Translations under genes and position numbers: made by a program
Notes under the pieces: generated by a model
Told to the model about the DNA's origin: nothing
What the model saw: the letters and a program-made list of their open reading frames with translations, nothing else
Database searches by the model: none
Part shown: positions 1 through 5,759 of the stretch, one piece after another
Layout: every line of letters starts with the position of its first letter
Numbering within the stretch: position 1 is the first letter of the stretch
NCBI GenBank assembly: GCA_964580565.1
Contig: CAZOLN010000114.1
Span: 1 to 8,845 of the forward strand
Direction: 5' to 3'
DNA length: 8,845 bases
Origin: DUEL01 sp964580565
GTDB taxonomy: Bacteria > Chloroflexota > Anaerolineae > B4-G1 > DUEL01

Positions 1-677
1 GCGCGGCCAACGAGATGATCCGCAACTTCGCCTACTGGGCCGACATCCCGGTGCTGAACATGGAGGACGACAAGTACCATCCCTTCCAGGCCCTGGCGGA
101 CATCCTGACCGTCTACGAGAAGTTCGGCACCTTCAAGGGGGTCAAGTTCGTGATGTCCTGGGCCTATTCCCCCAGCGTCCACAAGCCGCGGGCGGTCCCG
201 CAGAGCGCGATCATCGCCGCGACGAAGATGGGGATGGACGTGGTGCTGGCCCGGCCGCCGGAGATGGCCCTCGACCCCGAGGTCATCGCCGCGTGCAAGA
301 AGTACGCCGAGGAGACCGGCGGCTCCTTCACGATCTCCGAGGACTTCGAGGAGGCGGCGAAGGGAGCGCACGTCCTCTACCCCAAGGCCTGGGCACCGGT
401 CCAGATGTTCAAGCCGCCCGTGGGTGAGGACAACCCCGAACTGGCTCAGGAGATCTTCGACCGGTACAAGGACTGGAAGGCGACGCCGGAGTACATGGCG
501 CTCGCCGAGCCCAACGCCATCTACATGCACTGCCTGCCGGCCGACCGGGGTTGGGAGGTCGAGGATTCCGTCATCGACAACACCGATCCCGACTCCGGCT
601 GGCGCTCCGTCGTCTACGACGAGGCGGAGAACCGGCTCCACGTGCAGAAGGCGGTGATGAGCCTGGTGATGCGGTAG
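1..677 (+). CDS. Knotted-type carbamoyltransferase (YgeW/ornithine carbamoyltransferase-like), 5' end cut by window
   Basis: The reading frame is open from base 3 to the TAG at 675-677. The ATG at 15 lies inside the gene: the residues before it (ANE) align with GDE in the downstream paralogue, so roughly 120 N-terminal residues, including the carbamoyl-phosphate SxRTR motif, lie off the left edge. Visible motifs are HPFQALADI (HPFQ at 78-89), where the family has HPxQ for carbamoyl phosphate; WAYSPSVHKPRAVPQ with KPRAVPQ at 183-203, which matches the proline-rich loop I know from YgeW and acetylornithine-type knotted transcarbamylases; HCLP at 528-539, the amino-acid acceptor loop; and a C-terminal AENRLHVQKA signature. 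The family moves a carbamoyl group between carbamoyl phosphate and an amine in the cytosol, and runs as a phosphorolysis in catabolic clusters. The carbamate kinase downstream favours that direction. The acceptor is unknown; ordinary ArgF is less likely because of the KPxxVPQ loop. The Phe in HPFQ is unusual. Confidence 0.85.
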   Translation, partial: AANEMIRNFAYWADIPVLNMEDDKYHPFQALADILTVYEKFGTFKGVKFVMSWAYSPSVHKPRAVPQSAIIAATKMGMDVVLARPPEMALDPEVIAACKKYAEETGGSFTISEDFEEAAKGAHVLYPKAWAPVQMFKPPVGEDNPELAQEIFDRYKDWKATPEYMALAEPNAIYMHCLPADRGWEVEDSVIDNTDPDSGWRSVVYDEAENRLHVQKAVMSLVMR

Positions 678-678
678 T

Positions 679-696
679 TGTTCGGTACGCCGAACA
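679..696 (+). other. Hairpin between the two carbamoyltransferase genes
   Basis: TGTTCGG (679-685) pairs perfectly with CCGAACA (690-696) around a TACG loop, starting two bases after the first gene's stop codon. No T-run follows, so it is not a classic intrinsic terminator. It may protect the upstream mRNA end or lower read-through. The Shine-Dalgarno for the next gene (GAGAAGGAG, 711-719) lies outside the stem. Confidence 0.45.
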
Positions 697-726
697 CAGA
701 ACTCTGAACAGAGAAGGAGTCTGGCT

Positions 727-1764
727 ATGGATCTCTATGGACGCGACCTGATCTGCACGCAGGAGTGGTCCTTCGATGAGTTGATGGCGGCGCTGGACCT
801 GGCGGCGAAGATGAAGCGGGAGCGGTTCTCCGACCGCTGGGCGGACGTCCTGAAGAACAAGACGTTCATCATGTTCTTCTACAACCCCTCGGTGCGGACC
901 CGGCTCTCGTTCGAGGCGGCGGCCACGGAGTTGGGCGGGCACGCCCAGTTTATGACCCCCTCCGCGGGTCGCTTCAAGACGGAGAAGAAGGCCGGGGAGA
1001 CGATCGAGGACGCGGCCAAGGTGATGGCCCGCTACGCCGCCGGGATCGGCATCCGCATCTTGGAGGACAAGGTCCCGTATTACGGCGCGGGCGACGAGAT
1101 GTTGCGGGAGTTCGCCAAGTGGGCGGACGTCCCCATCATCAACATGGCCGACGACCGGTTCCACCCCTGCCAGGGCCTGGCCGATATTATGGGGTGGGCC
1201 GAGTGGTACGGCGAGGGGCCGGGCCGGCCGGACTACGAGGCGCTGCAGGGCAAGAAGTTCGTCCTCACCTGGGCCACCGGTGCCCTGGCCCGCTCCTGGT
1301 GCTCGGTCCAGGAGGCCCTTCTCATCGCCTCCCGCTTCGGGATGCACGTCACGCTGGCCTACCCGGAGGGGTACGACCTGGACCCGGAGGTCATCGAGTG
1401 GACCAAGCAGAACTGCGCCGAGCACGGGACCGAGTTCGAGGTGGTGCACGACCCCAACGAGGGGTACGAGGGCGCCCATATCGTCTACGCCCGTAACTGG
1501 ATGAGCCCCAACGCCTACCGGGACGGCGTGTTCCACAAAGAGGAGGAGATCCAGAAGGCGCTTCAGTACCCCGACTGGACCCTCACCGCGGAGAAGATGG
1601 CCCGGACGGACAACGCGATCTTCACCCACCCGATGCCGGTGGACCGGGGGAACGAGGTGACGGACGAGGTGGCCTCCGGCCCGCGTTCGGCCATCTACGA
1701 CATCGCCGAGAACCGGCTGCACGTGCAGAAGGCGATTATGGCATTGACGATGGGGAATCTGTGA
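727..1764 (+). CDS. Divergent carbamoyltransferase paralogue with an HPMP acceptor loop
   Basis: This is a complete 345-residue protein, close to the usual 310-400 for the family. The ATG at 727 follows GAGAAGGAG at good spacing. The N-terminal domain carries FFYNPSVRTRLSFE, in which S55-R59 is the SxRTR carbamoyl-phosphate motif, and HPCQGLADI (HPCQ at 146-149), which also binds carbamoyl phosphate. The C-terminal domain differs from the upstream paralogue. The proline-rich KPxxVPQ loop is replaced by WATGALARSWCSVQ (182-195), and HCLP is replaced by HPMPVDRGNE (301-310), which looks more like the HPxP loop of aspartate carbamoyltransferases. The end keeps AENRLHVQKAIMAL. The CP-binding parts are intact, so it is probably active or at least ligand-binding, with an acceptor different from its neighbour's; a joint hetero-oligomer is also possible. 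It shares an operon with the flanking genes. It would be annotated automatically as ornithine carbamoyltransferase, but the acceptor loop does not support ornithine. Confidence 0.88.
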   Translation: MDLYGRDLICTQEWSFDELMAALDLAAKMKRERFSDRWADVLKNKTFIMFFYNPSVRTRLSFEAAATELGGHAQFMTPSAGRFKTEKKAGETIEDAAKVMARYAAGIGIRILEDKVPYYGAGDEMLREFAKWADVPIINMADDRFHPCQGLADIMGWAEWYGEGPGRPDYEALQGKKFVLTWATGALARSWCSVQEALLIASRFGMHVTLAYPEGYDLDPEVIEWTKQNCAEHGTEFEVVHDPNEGYEGAHIVYARNWMSPNAYRDGVFHKEEEIQKALQYPDWTLTAEKMARTDNAIFTHPMPVDRGNEVTDEVASGPRSAIYDIAENRLHVQKAIMALTMGNL

Positions 1765-1770
1765 CGATGG

Positions 1771-1811
1771 GACAGGGGGGCAGGGAGGTTGATCTCCCTG
1801 TCTCCCCTGTC
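1771..1811 (+). other. Long imperfect hairpin upstream of carbamate kinase
   Basis: The left arm (1771-1787) begins GACAGGGG and ends CAGGGAG. The right arm (1794-1811) begins CTCCCTG and ends CCCCTGTC. This gives 7 bp next to the loop and 8 bp at the base, separated by a small 2x3 internal loop, with loop GTTGAT. It lies six bases after the carbamoyltransferase stop. A mixed pyrimidine stretch follows, but no clean T-run, so a role in mRNA processing or partial termination is as likely as true termination. Confidence 0.5.
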
Positions 1812-1843
1812 ACCTTGTCTCAACTCAAACGAGGAAGGGGGAA

Positions 1844-2800
1844 ATGGCAGAGAAGAAACTGGCAGTCATTGCGATCGGGGGGAACTCTCTGATCAAGGAC
1901 AAGACCAAGGTCACCGTGCAGGACCAGTACCAGGCGGCGAAGGAGACCTGTTACCACATCGCCGAGATGATCGAGCAGGGCTGGGACGTCGCCATCGGCC
2001 ACGGGAACGGCCCGCAGGTCGGCTTCATCCTGCGCCGTTCGGAGATCGCCGCCAAGGTGGCCGGGATGCACGAGGTCCCGCTGGACTTCTGCGGTGCCGA
2101 CACCCAGGGGGCCATCGGCTACACGCTCCAGCAGAACCTCTACAACGAGTTCAAGCGGCGGGGGATGAATAAGAAGGCCGCCACGGTGGTCACCCAGGTG
2201 TTGGTGGACCGGAACGACCCGGCTTTCCAGAACCCCACCAAGCCCATCGGCTCCTTCATGAGCGAGGAGGAGGCCCGTAAGCGGGCGGAGGAGGACGGCT
2301 GGGTCGTGGTGGAGGACGCCGGGCGTGGCTGGCGCCGGGTGGTCCCCTCGCCCATCCCGCAGGAGATCATCGAACTGGACGCGGTCAAGGAGTTGCTGGA
2401 AGCGGGGATCATCACCATCACCGTCGGCGGCGGGGGCATCCCGGTGGTCCGCAACGAGGACGGCTCCCTGGAGGGCGTGGCGGCGGTCATCGACAAGGAC
2501 TACGCTTCCTCCCTCCTGGCCCGCTCTATCGGTGCCGACCTGTTCCTCATCTCCACCGCTGTCGAGAAAGTGTACCTCAACTTCGGCAAGCCAGATCAGA
2601 AGCCCATCGACCGGATGACCGTCTCCGAGGCGAAAAAGTATATGGAGGAAGGTCACTTCGCTAAGGGGAGCATGCTGCCCAAGATCCAGGCCATCATCTG
2701 GTTCCTGGAGGCGGGTGGCAAGCAGGCCATCATCACCAGCCCGGAGAGCATCGCCCGGGCGTTGGCTGGGGAGACGGGCACGCTCATCGTGCCGGACTAG
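1844..2800 (+). CDS. arcC: Carbamate kinase
   Basis: This cytosolic amino-acid-kinase-family enzyme catalyses carbamoyl phosphate + ADP = ATP + carbamate; carbamate then breaks down to NH3 and CO2. The 318 residues match the family's typical length of about 310. Signatures appear in order: AIGGNSL (10-16) and HGNGPQVG (53-60) for phosphate and carbamate binding, the ADTQGAIGY stretch, the DPAFQNPTKPIGSF segment in the protruding domain, RRVVPSPIP, the GGGG turn at 195-198 before IPV, AVIDKDYASSLLA and KGSMLPKIQA near the nucleotide site. The ATG at 1844 follows a purine-rich GAGGAAGGGGG. It sits directly after two carbamoyltransferases with no carbamoyl-phosphate synthase in view, as in ArcB-ArcC or YgeW-YqeA arrangements. 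Its likely job is ATP recovery from carbamoyl phosphate. yqeA would be the symbol if the E. coli purine-cluster parallel holds. Confidence 0.96.
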   Translation: MAEKKLAVIAIGGNSLIKDKTKVTVQDQYQAAKETCYHIAEMIEQGWDVAIGHGNGPQVGFILRRSEIAAKVAGMHEVPLDFCGADTQGAIGYTLQQNLYNEFKRRGMNKKAATVVTQVLVDRNDPAFQNPTKPIGSFMSEEEARKRAEEDGWVVVEDAGRGWRRVVPSPIPQEIIELDAVKELLEAGIITITVGGGGIPVVRNEDGSLEGVAAVIDKDYASSLLARSIGADLFLISTAVEKVYLNFGKPDQKPIDRMTVSEAKKYMEEGHFAKGSMLPKIQAIIWFLEAGGKQAIITSPESIARALAGETGTLIVPD

Positions 2801-2843
2801 TTCGCCGGGGCGTGGGAAAGGGAAAGGACCGGAGGGATCGAAG

Positions 2844-2862
2844 GCCCTGTGTTCCCCAGGGC
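2844..2862 (+). other. Small hairpin after carbamate kinase
   Basis: GCCCTG (2844-2849) pairs with CAGGGC (2857-2862) around a 7-base loop, with one extra G-T pair outside. No T-run follows (the next bases are TGGAGAGG), so termination is doubtful. It may be part of the leader fold upstream of the transporter genes. Confidence 0.3.
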
Positions 2863-2912
2863 TGGAGAGGTGAGATGACGAAAGGAGGTGATGCTCGCGG
2901 GAGGCTTCGGGA

Positions 2913-2953
2913 GGTTCGCAGGTGCTGGTTCGGCGATGTTCCTGCGTCGAACC
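2913..2953 (+). other. Large bulged hairpin in the transporter leader
   Basis: GGTTCGCAGG (2913-2922) pairs with the segment 2941-2953 (CCTG, three unpaired bases, CGAACC), giving 10 base pairs with one three-base bulge and an 18-base loop. The loop itself can form a short GCT/GGC stem. The element ends about 35 bases before the Shine-Dalgarno of the binding-protein gene. It could be a leader regulatory RNA or an mRNA-stabilising stem. It matches no riboswitch class I can recall with confidence. Confidence 0.4.
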
Positions 2954-3003
2954 CAGGATCTGGCTAGTCCACTGACCTGATCTACAGACAAGGAGGAGTA
3001 GAG

Positions 3004-4137
3004 ATGAGGAAGCGAATCGGTATTCTTCTGGCTCTGGTAGTCGTGCTGAGCCTGGTGCTGGCGGGGTGCAAGCAGGCAGCGCCGGCGACAGAGGAGGCCA
3101 CCGAGGTTCCCACGGAGGAGATGCCCGCTGAGGAGCCGCTGAAGGTCGCCTTCATCTACATCGGCCAGCCGGGCGACCTGGGCTGGACCTACGAGCATGA
3201 CCGGGGCCGGAAGATGCTGGAGGAGGAACTGGGCGACCAGGTGGAGACCATCGTCGTGATGGACGTGCCCGAGGGCCCCGACGCCGAGAAGGCGATCCGC
3301 GATGTGGTCCAGCAGGGGGCCAAGGTGGTCTTCGCCACCAGCTTCGGCTATATGGACCCGATGCTGACCGTCGCTCAGGAGTTCCCCGACGTCTACTTCG
3401 AGCACTGCTCCGGCTACAAGACCGCCGACAACATGGCGACTTACTTCGGCCGGATGTATCAGCCTCGGTATCTCTCCGGCCTGGTGGCGGGCAGCATGAC
3501 CGAGGACAACTTCATCGGCTACGTCGCCGCCCACCCGATCCCCGAGGTCATCCGGGGCATCAACGCCTTCACCCTGGGCGTCCGCCAGGTCAACCCCGAC
3601 GCCGAGGTCCACGTGGTCTGGACCAACACCTGGTACGACCCGGTGAAGGAGCGGGAGGCGGCGGAGGCGCTGCTGGATGAGGGAGCCGACATCATCGCCC
3701 AGCACCAGGACACCACCGAGCCGCAGAAGGCCGCCCAGGAGCGGGGGAAGTTGAGCATCGGCTACGACTCCGACATGGCCCAGTTCGTCGGCGACACGGT
3801 GCTCACCAGCCCGGTGTGGAACTGGGGCGTCTACTACGTCAAGACCGTCCAGGATGTGCTCAACGGCACCTGGGTGACCCACCAGTACTGGGGCGGCATG
3901 GCCGATGGTGTGGTGACCCTGGCCGACCTCAGCCCTCGCGTCCCCGACGATGTGAAGCAGTTGGTCGAGCAGGAGAAGGACAAGATCCTCTCCGGTGAAT
4001 GGGACGTCTTCTGCGGCCCCATCTACGACCAGAACGGCGAACTCAGGGTCCCCGAAGGGGAGTGCATGAGCGACGCTGACATGCTCGGCATGGACTGGTT
4101 CGTCCAGGGGGTCGTGGGGACGATCCCCACCCAGTAG
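3004..4137 (+). CDS. BMP/PnrA-family ABC transporter substrate-binding lipoprotein (nucleoside/purine type)
   Basis: This 377-residue lipoprotein captures substrate outside the membrane and delivers it to the permeases encoded downstream. MRKR is followed by a hydrophobic signal segment (5-19) and the lipobox LAGC, with lipidated Cys22. A Glu/Thr/Pro/Ala-rich flexible linker (about 23-45) leads into the mature domain. That domain begins LKVAFIYIGQPGDLGWTYEHD, the typical BMP (Bmp/Med/PnrA) opening, and continues with an FATSFGYMDPM segment, HCSGYKTADNMATYFGRMYQPRYLSG and VAAHPIPEVIRGINAFTLGVR. The fold is the two-lobed periplasmic-binding type. Characterised members bind purine nucleosides; some relatives bind purine bases or other ligands, so the exact substrate is open. 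The ATG at 3004 is fixed by AAGGAGGAG a few bases upstream. A perfect hairpin downstream could keep this gene expressed above the ATPase, as importers usually need. Confidence 0.93.
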   Translation: MRKRIGILLALVVVLSLVLAGCKQAAPATEEATEVPTEEMPAEEPLKVAFIYIGQPGDLGWTYEHDRGRKMLEEELGDQVETIVVMDVPEGPDAEKAIRDVVQQGAKVVFATSFGYMDPMLTVAQEFPDVYFEHCSGYKTADNMATYFGRMYQPRYLSGLVAGSMTEDNFIGYVAAHPIPEVIRGINAFTLGVRQVNPDAEVHVVWTNTWYDPVKEREAAEALLDEGADIIAQHQDTTEPQKAAQERGKLSIGYDSDMAQFVGDTVLTSPVWNWGVYYVKTVQDVLNGTWVTHQYWGGMADGVVTLADLSPRVPDDVKQLVEQEKDKILSGEWDVFCGPIYDQNGELRVPEGECMSDADMLGMDWFVQGVVGTIPTQ

Positions 4138-4155
4138 GCTCACCTTGCGCGCGAA

Positions 4156-4194
4156 GGCTCCCCTCCCCGGAGCGGTCCACTGGGGAGGGGAGCC
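4156..4194 (+). other. Perfect 13-bp inverted repeat between binding-protein and ATPase genes
   Basis: GGCTCCCCTCCCC (4156-4168) pairs without mismatch with GGGGAGGGGAGCC (4182-4194). The 13-base loop can form an inner GGA/TCC stem. No T-run follows, only CACCTAAAG. Such stems after binding-protein genes often protect the upstream mRNA from 3' decay or cause partial read-through, giving more binding protein than ATPase. That role is inferred here. Confidence 0.6.
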
Positions 4195-4202
4195 ACCTAA
4201 AG

Positions 4203-4217
4203 CGAGGAGGAACCTCG
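4203..4217 (+). promoter_or_regulatory. ATPase ribosome binding site inside a small hairpin
   Basis: CGAGG (4203-4207) can pair with CCTCG (4213-4217) around AGGAA, so the GAGGAGG Shine-Dalgarno (4204-4210) lies half in the stem and half in the loop, 10 bases before the ATG at 4221. This could lower ATPase translation relative to the binding protein. The stem is only 5 bp, so it may be chance. Confidence 0.3.
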
Positions 4218-4220
4218 ACG

Positions 4221-5759
4221 ATGACCATCGAATCCCCTCCGTCCCCTGCGGTTCAGATGCGGGGGATCACCAAGCGGTTCCCCGGCGTGCTGGCGAACGA
4301 CCACGTGGACCTGGAGGTCTATCCCGGCGAGGTGATGTCCCTCCTGGGGGAGAACGGCGCCGGGAAGAGCACGTTGATGAACATCCTCTCCGGGCTCTAC
4401 CGGCCCGACGAGGGGGAGATCCTCATCCACGGTTGGCCGGTCCATCTCCACTCCCCCCGCGACGCCATCGCCCACGGCATCGGGATGGTCCATCAACACT
4501 TTATGCTGGTCGAAACCCTCACGGTGGCGGAGAACGTCATCCTGGGGCTGGGCACGGTGGGGTGGGTGCCACGGATGGAGGAGGTCCACCGTCGGATCAG
4601 GAGCCTCTCTGAACAATATAGCCTGCGGGTGGACCCCGCCGCCTACATCTGGCAACTCTCTGTGGGTGAGCAGCAGCGGGTGGAGATCCTCAAACTTCTC
4701 TATCGAGGGGCCGATATTCTCATCCTGGACGAGCCCACCGCGGTGCTGACCCCCCAGGAGTCGGCCGAACTTTCCAAGACGCTCCGCCGGATGGCCGATG
4801 AGGGGAAGGCGGTCATCTTCATCACCCACAAACTGGACGAGGTGATGGCCTTCGCCGACCGGGTGACGGTGTTGCGGGCTGGCAAGGTGGTCGCCACGCT
4901 CCGCACGGCCGAGACGAACAAGGCCGAACTGGCCCGGTTGATGGTCGGGCGGGAGGTCCTCTTCCGGCTGGAGAAGCGGGTCTGTCGGCCGGGGGAGGTC
5001 GCTCTGGAGGTGGAGAACCTCCAGGCGTTGAACGACAAGGGGCTGCCCGCCCTGCGCGGCGTCTCCTTCCAGATCTGCGCCGGGGAGATCCTGGGGATCG
5101 CCGGGGTAGCCGGGAACGGGCAGCGGGAACTGGCCGAGGTCATCACCGGGCTCCGCCGCGCTACCGGCGGGTCCGTCCGGGTGTATGGGCGGGACATCAC
5201 CAATCGCCCACCCCGCGAGGTGATCGAGGCCGGCGTCAGCCACATCCCCGGCGACCGGGTGGGCGTGGGGCTCGTGCCCAACCTCCCCATTTCCGACAAC
5301 CTGGCGATGAAGGCCTACCGCCACCCGCCGCTGGCGCGAGGGCCGTTGCTGGACCGAGGCGCGATGCGCGATTTCGCTCGGAGGCTGATCGAGGCCTTCC
5401 GCATCGCCACCCCCAGCCCTCAGACCCCTGTCCGTCTTCTCTCCGGGGGCAACCAGCAGCGGGTGGTCTTGGCCAGGGAGATCACGGCCAGCAAGGGGGT
5501 CCTCGTCGCTGTGTACCCCACCCGTGGGCTGGACGTGGGGGCTACCGAGGCAGTCCGTCGGTCGCTTCTGGATGAGCGAGACCGGGGAGCGGCGATTCTC
5601 TTGATCTCCGAGGACCTGGATGAGTTGATGCAGCTCTCCGACCGGATCGCCGTCATCTATGAGGGTGAGATCATGGGCGTCGTCGTGCCGGAGGAGACGA
5701 CGCCGGAGGCCATTGGGCTGCTGATGGCCGGGCAACGGGCAGAGGAGAAGGCGCTATGA
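4221..5759 (+). CDS. Double-domain ABC transporter ATPase (nucleoside/sugar importer class)
   Basis: This 512-residue protein holds two fused nucleotide-binding domains, as in YufO/NupO, RbsA and MglA, and powers the importer at the inner membrane face. The first domain is complete: Walker A GENGAGKST (43-51), Q-loop HQHF around Gln92, signature LSVGEQQ (146-152), Walker B ILILDE (166-171) and switch His203 in FITHKLDE. The second domain is degenerate in the family manner. The P-loop position reads GVAGNGQR (295-302) without GKS, the signature is LSGGNQQ (407-413), and the Walker B region LVAVYPTRGLDVG (428-440) lacks the catalytic Glu, followed by LISEDLDE in place of the switch His. One consensus ATPase site per protein is therefore expected. 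The TGA stop overlaps the next gene's ATG (ATGA), so ATPase and permease are translationally coupled. A MetaCyc-style substrate call is not possible from this subunit alone. Confidence 0.95.
   Translation: MTIESPPSPAVQMRGITKRFPGVLANDHVDLEVYPGEVMSLLGENGAGKSTLMNILSGLYRPDEGEILIHGWPVHLHSPRDAIAHGIGMVHQHFMLVETLTVAENVILGLGTVGWVPRMEEVHRRIRSLSEQYSLRVDPAAYIWQLSVGEQQRVEILKLLYRGADILILDEPTAVLTPQESAELSKTLRRMADEGKAVIFITHKLDEVMAFADRVTVLRAGKVVATLRTAETNKAELARLMVGREVLFRLEKRVCRPGEVALEVENLQALNDKGLPALRGVSFQICAGEILGIAGVAGNGQRELAEVITGLRRATGGSVRVYGRDITNRPPREVIEAGVSHIPGDRVGVGLVPNLPISDNLAMKAYRHPPLARGPLLDRGAMRDFARRLIEAFRIATPSPQTPVRLLSGGNQQRVVLAREITASKGVLVAVYPTRGLDVGATEAVRRSLLDERDRGAAILLISEDLDELMQLSDRIAVIYEGEIMGVVVPEETTPEAIGLLMAGQRAEEKAL

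Larger units (their letters stand above)
2801..3003 (+). promoter_or_regulatory. 203-base structured leader region before the ABC transporter genes
   Basis: This is the largest gap in the window and separates the enzyme genes from the importer genes. It contains a small hairpin (2844-2862), an exact 12-base match to the anti-Shine-Dalgarno complement (AAAGGAGGTGAT, 2881-2892), a large hairpin (2913-2953) and the real ribosome site AAGGAGGAG just before the ATG at 3004. Two overlapping short frames exist: 2875-2967 (30 residues, with GGAGAGG upstream) and 2891-2980 (29 residues, very close to the strong SD). I see no convincing -35/-10 pair. A separate promoter with a leader RNA is plausible but not shown. 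Confidence 0.4.

Noticed and set aside
571..1722. Long minus-strand open frames (also across 2797-4143, 4197-5735 and 5657-6742)
   Set aside because: They lie opposite well-recognised genes, have low-complexity His/Pro/Arg/Gly-rich translations, and arise from the high GC content and codon bias.
2801..3003. Purine riboswitch, T-box or tRNA-like element in the leader
   Set aside because: I could not find the conserved cores of these classes, such as the T-box AGGGTGG sequence or a tRNA T-arm and acceptor pairing; only generic stems are visible.
4156..4200. Intrinsic terminator after the binding-protein gene
   Set aside because: The stem is strong but is followed by CACCTAAAG with no T-run, and the ATPase gene of the same importer follows directly.
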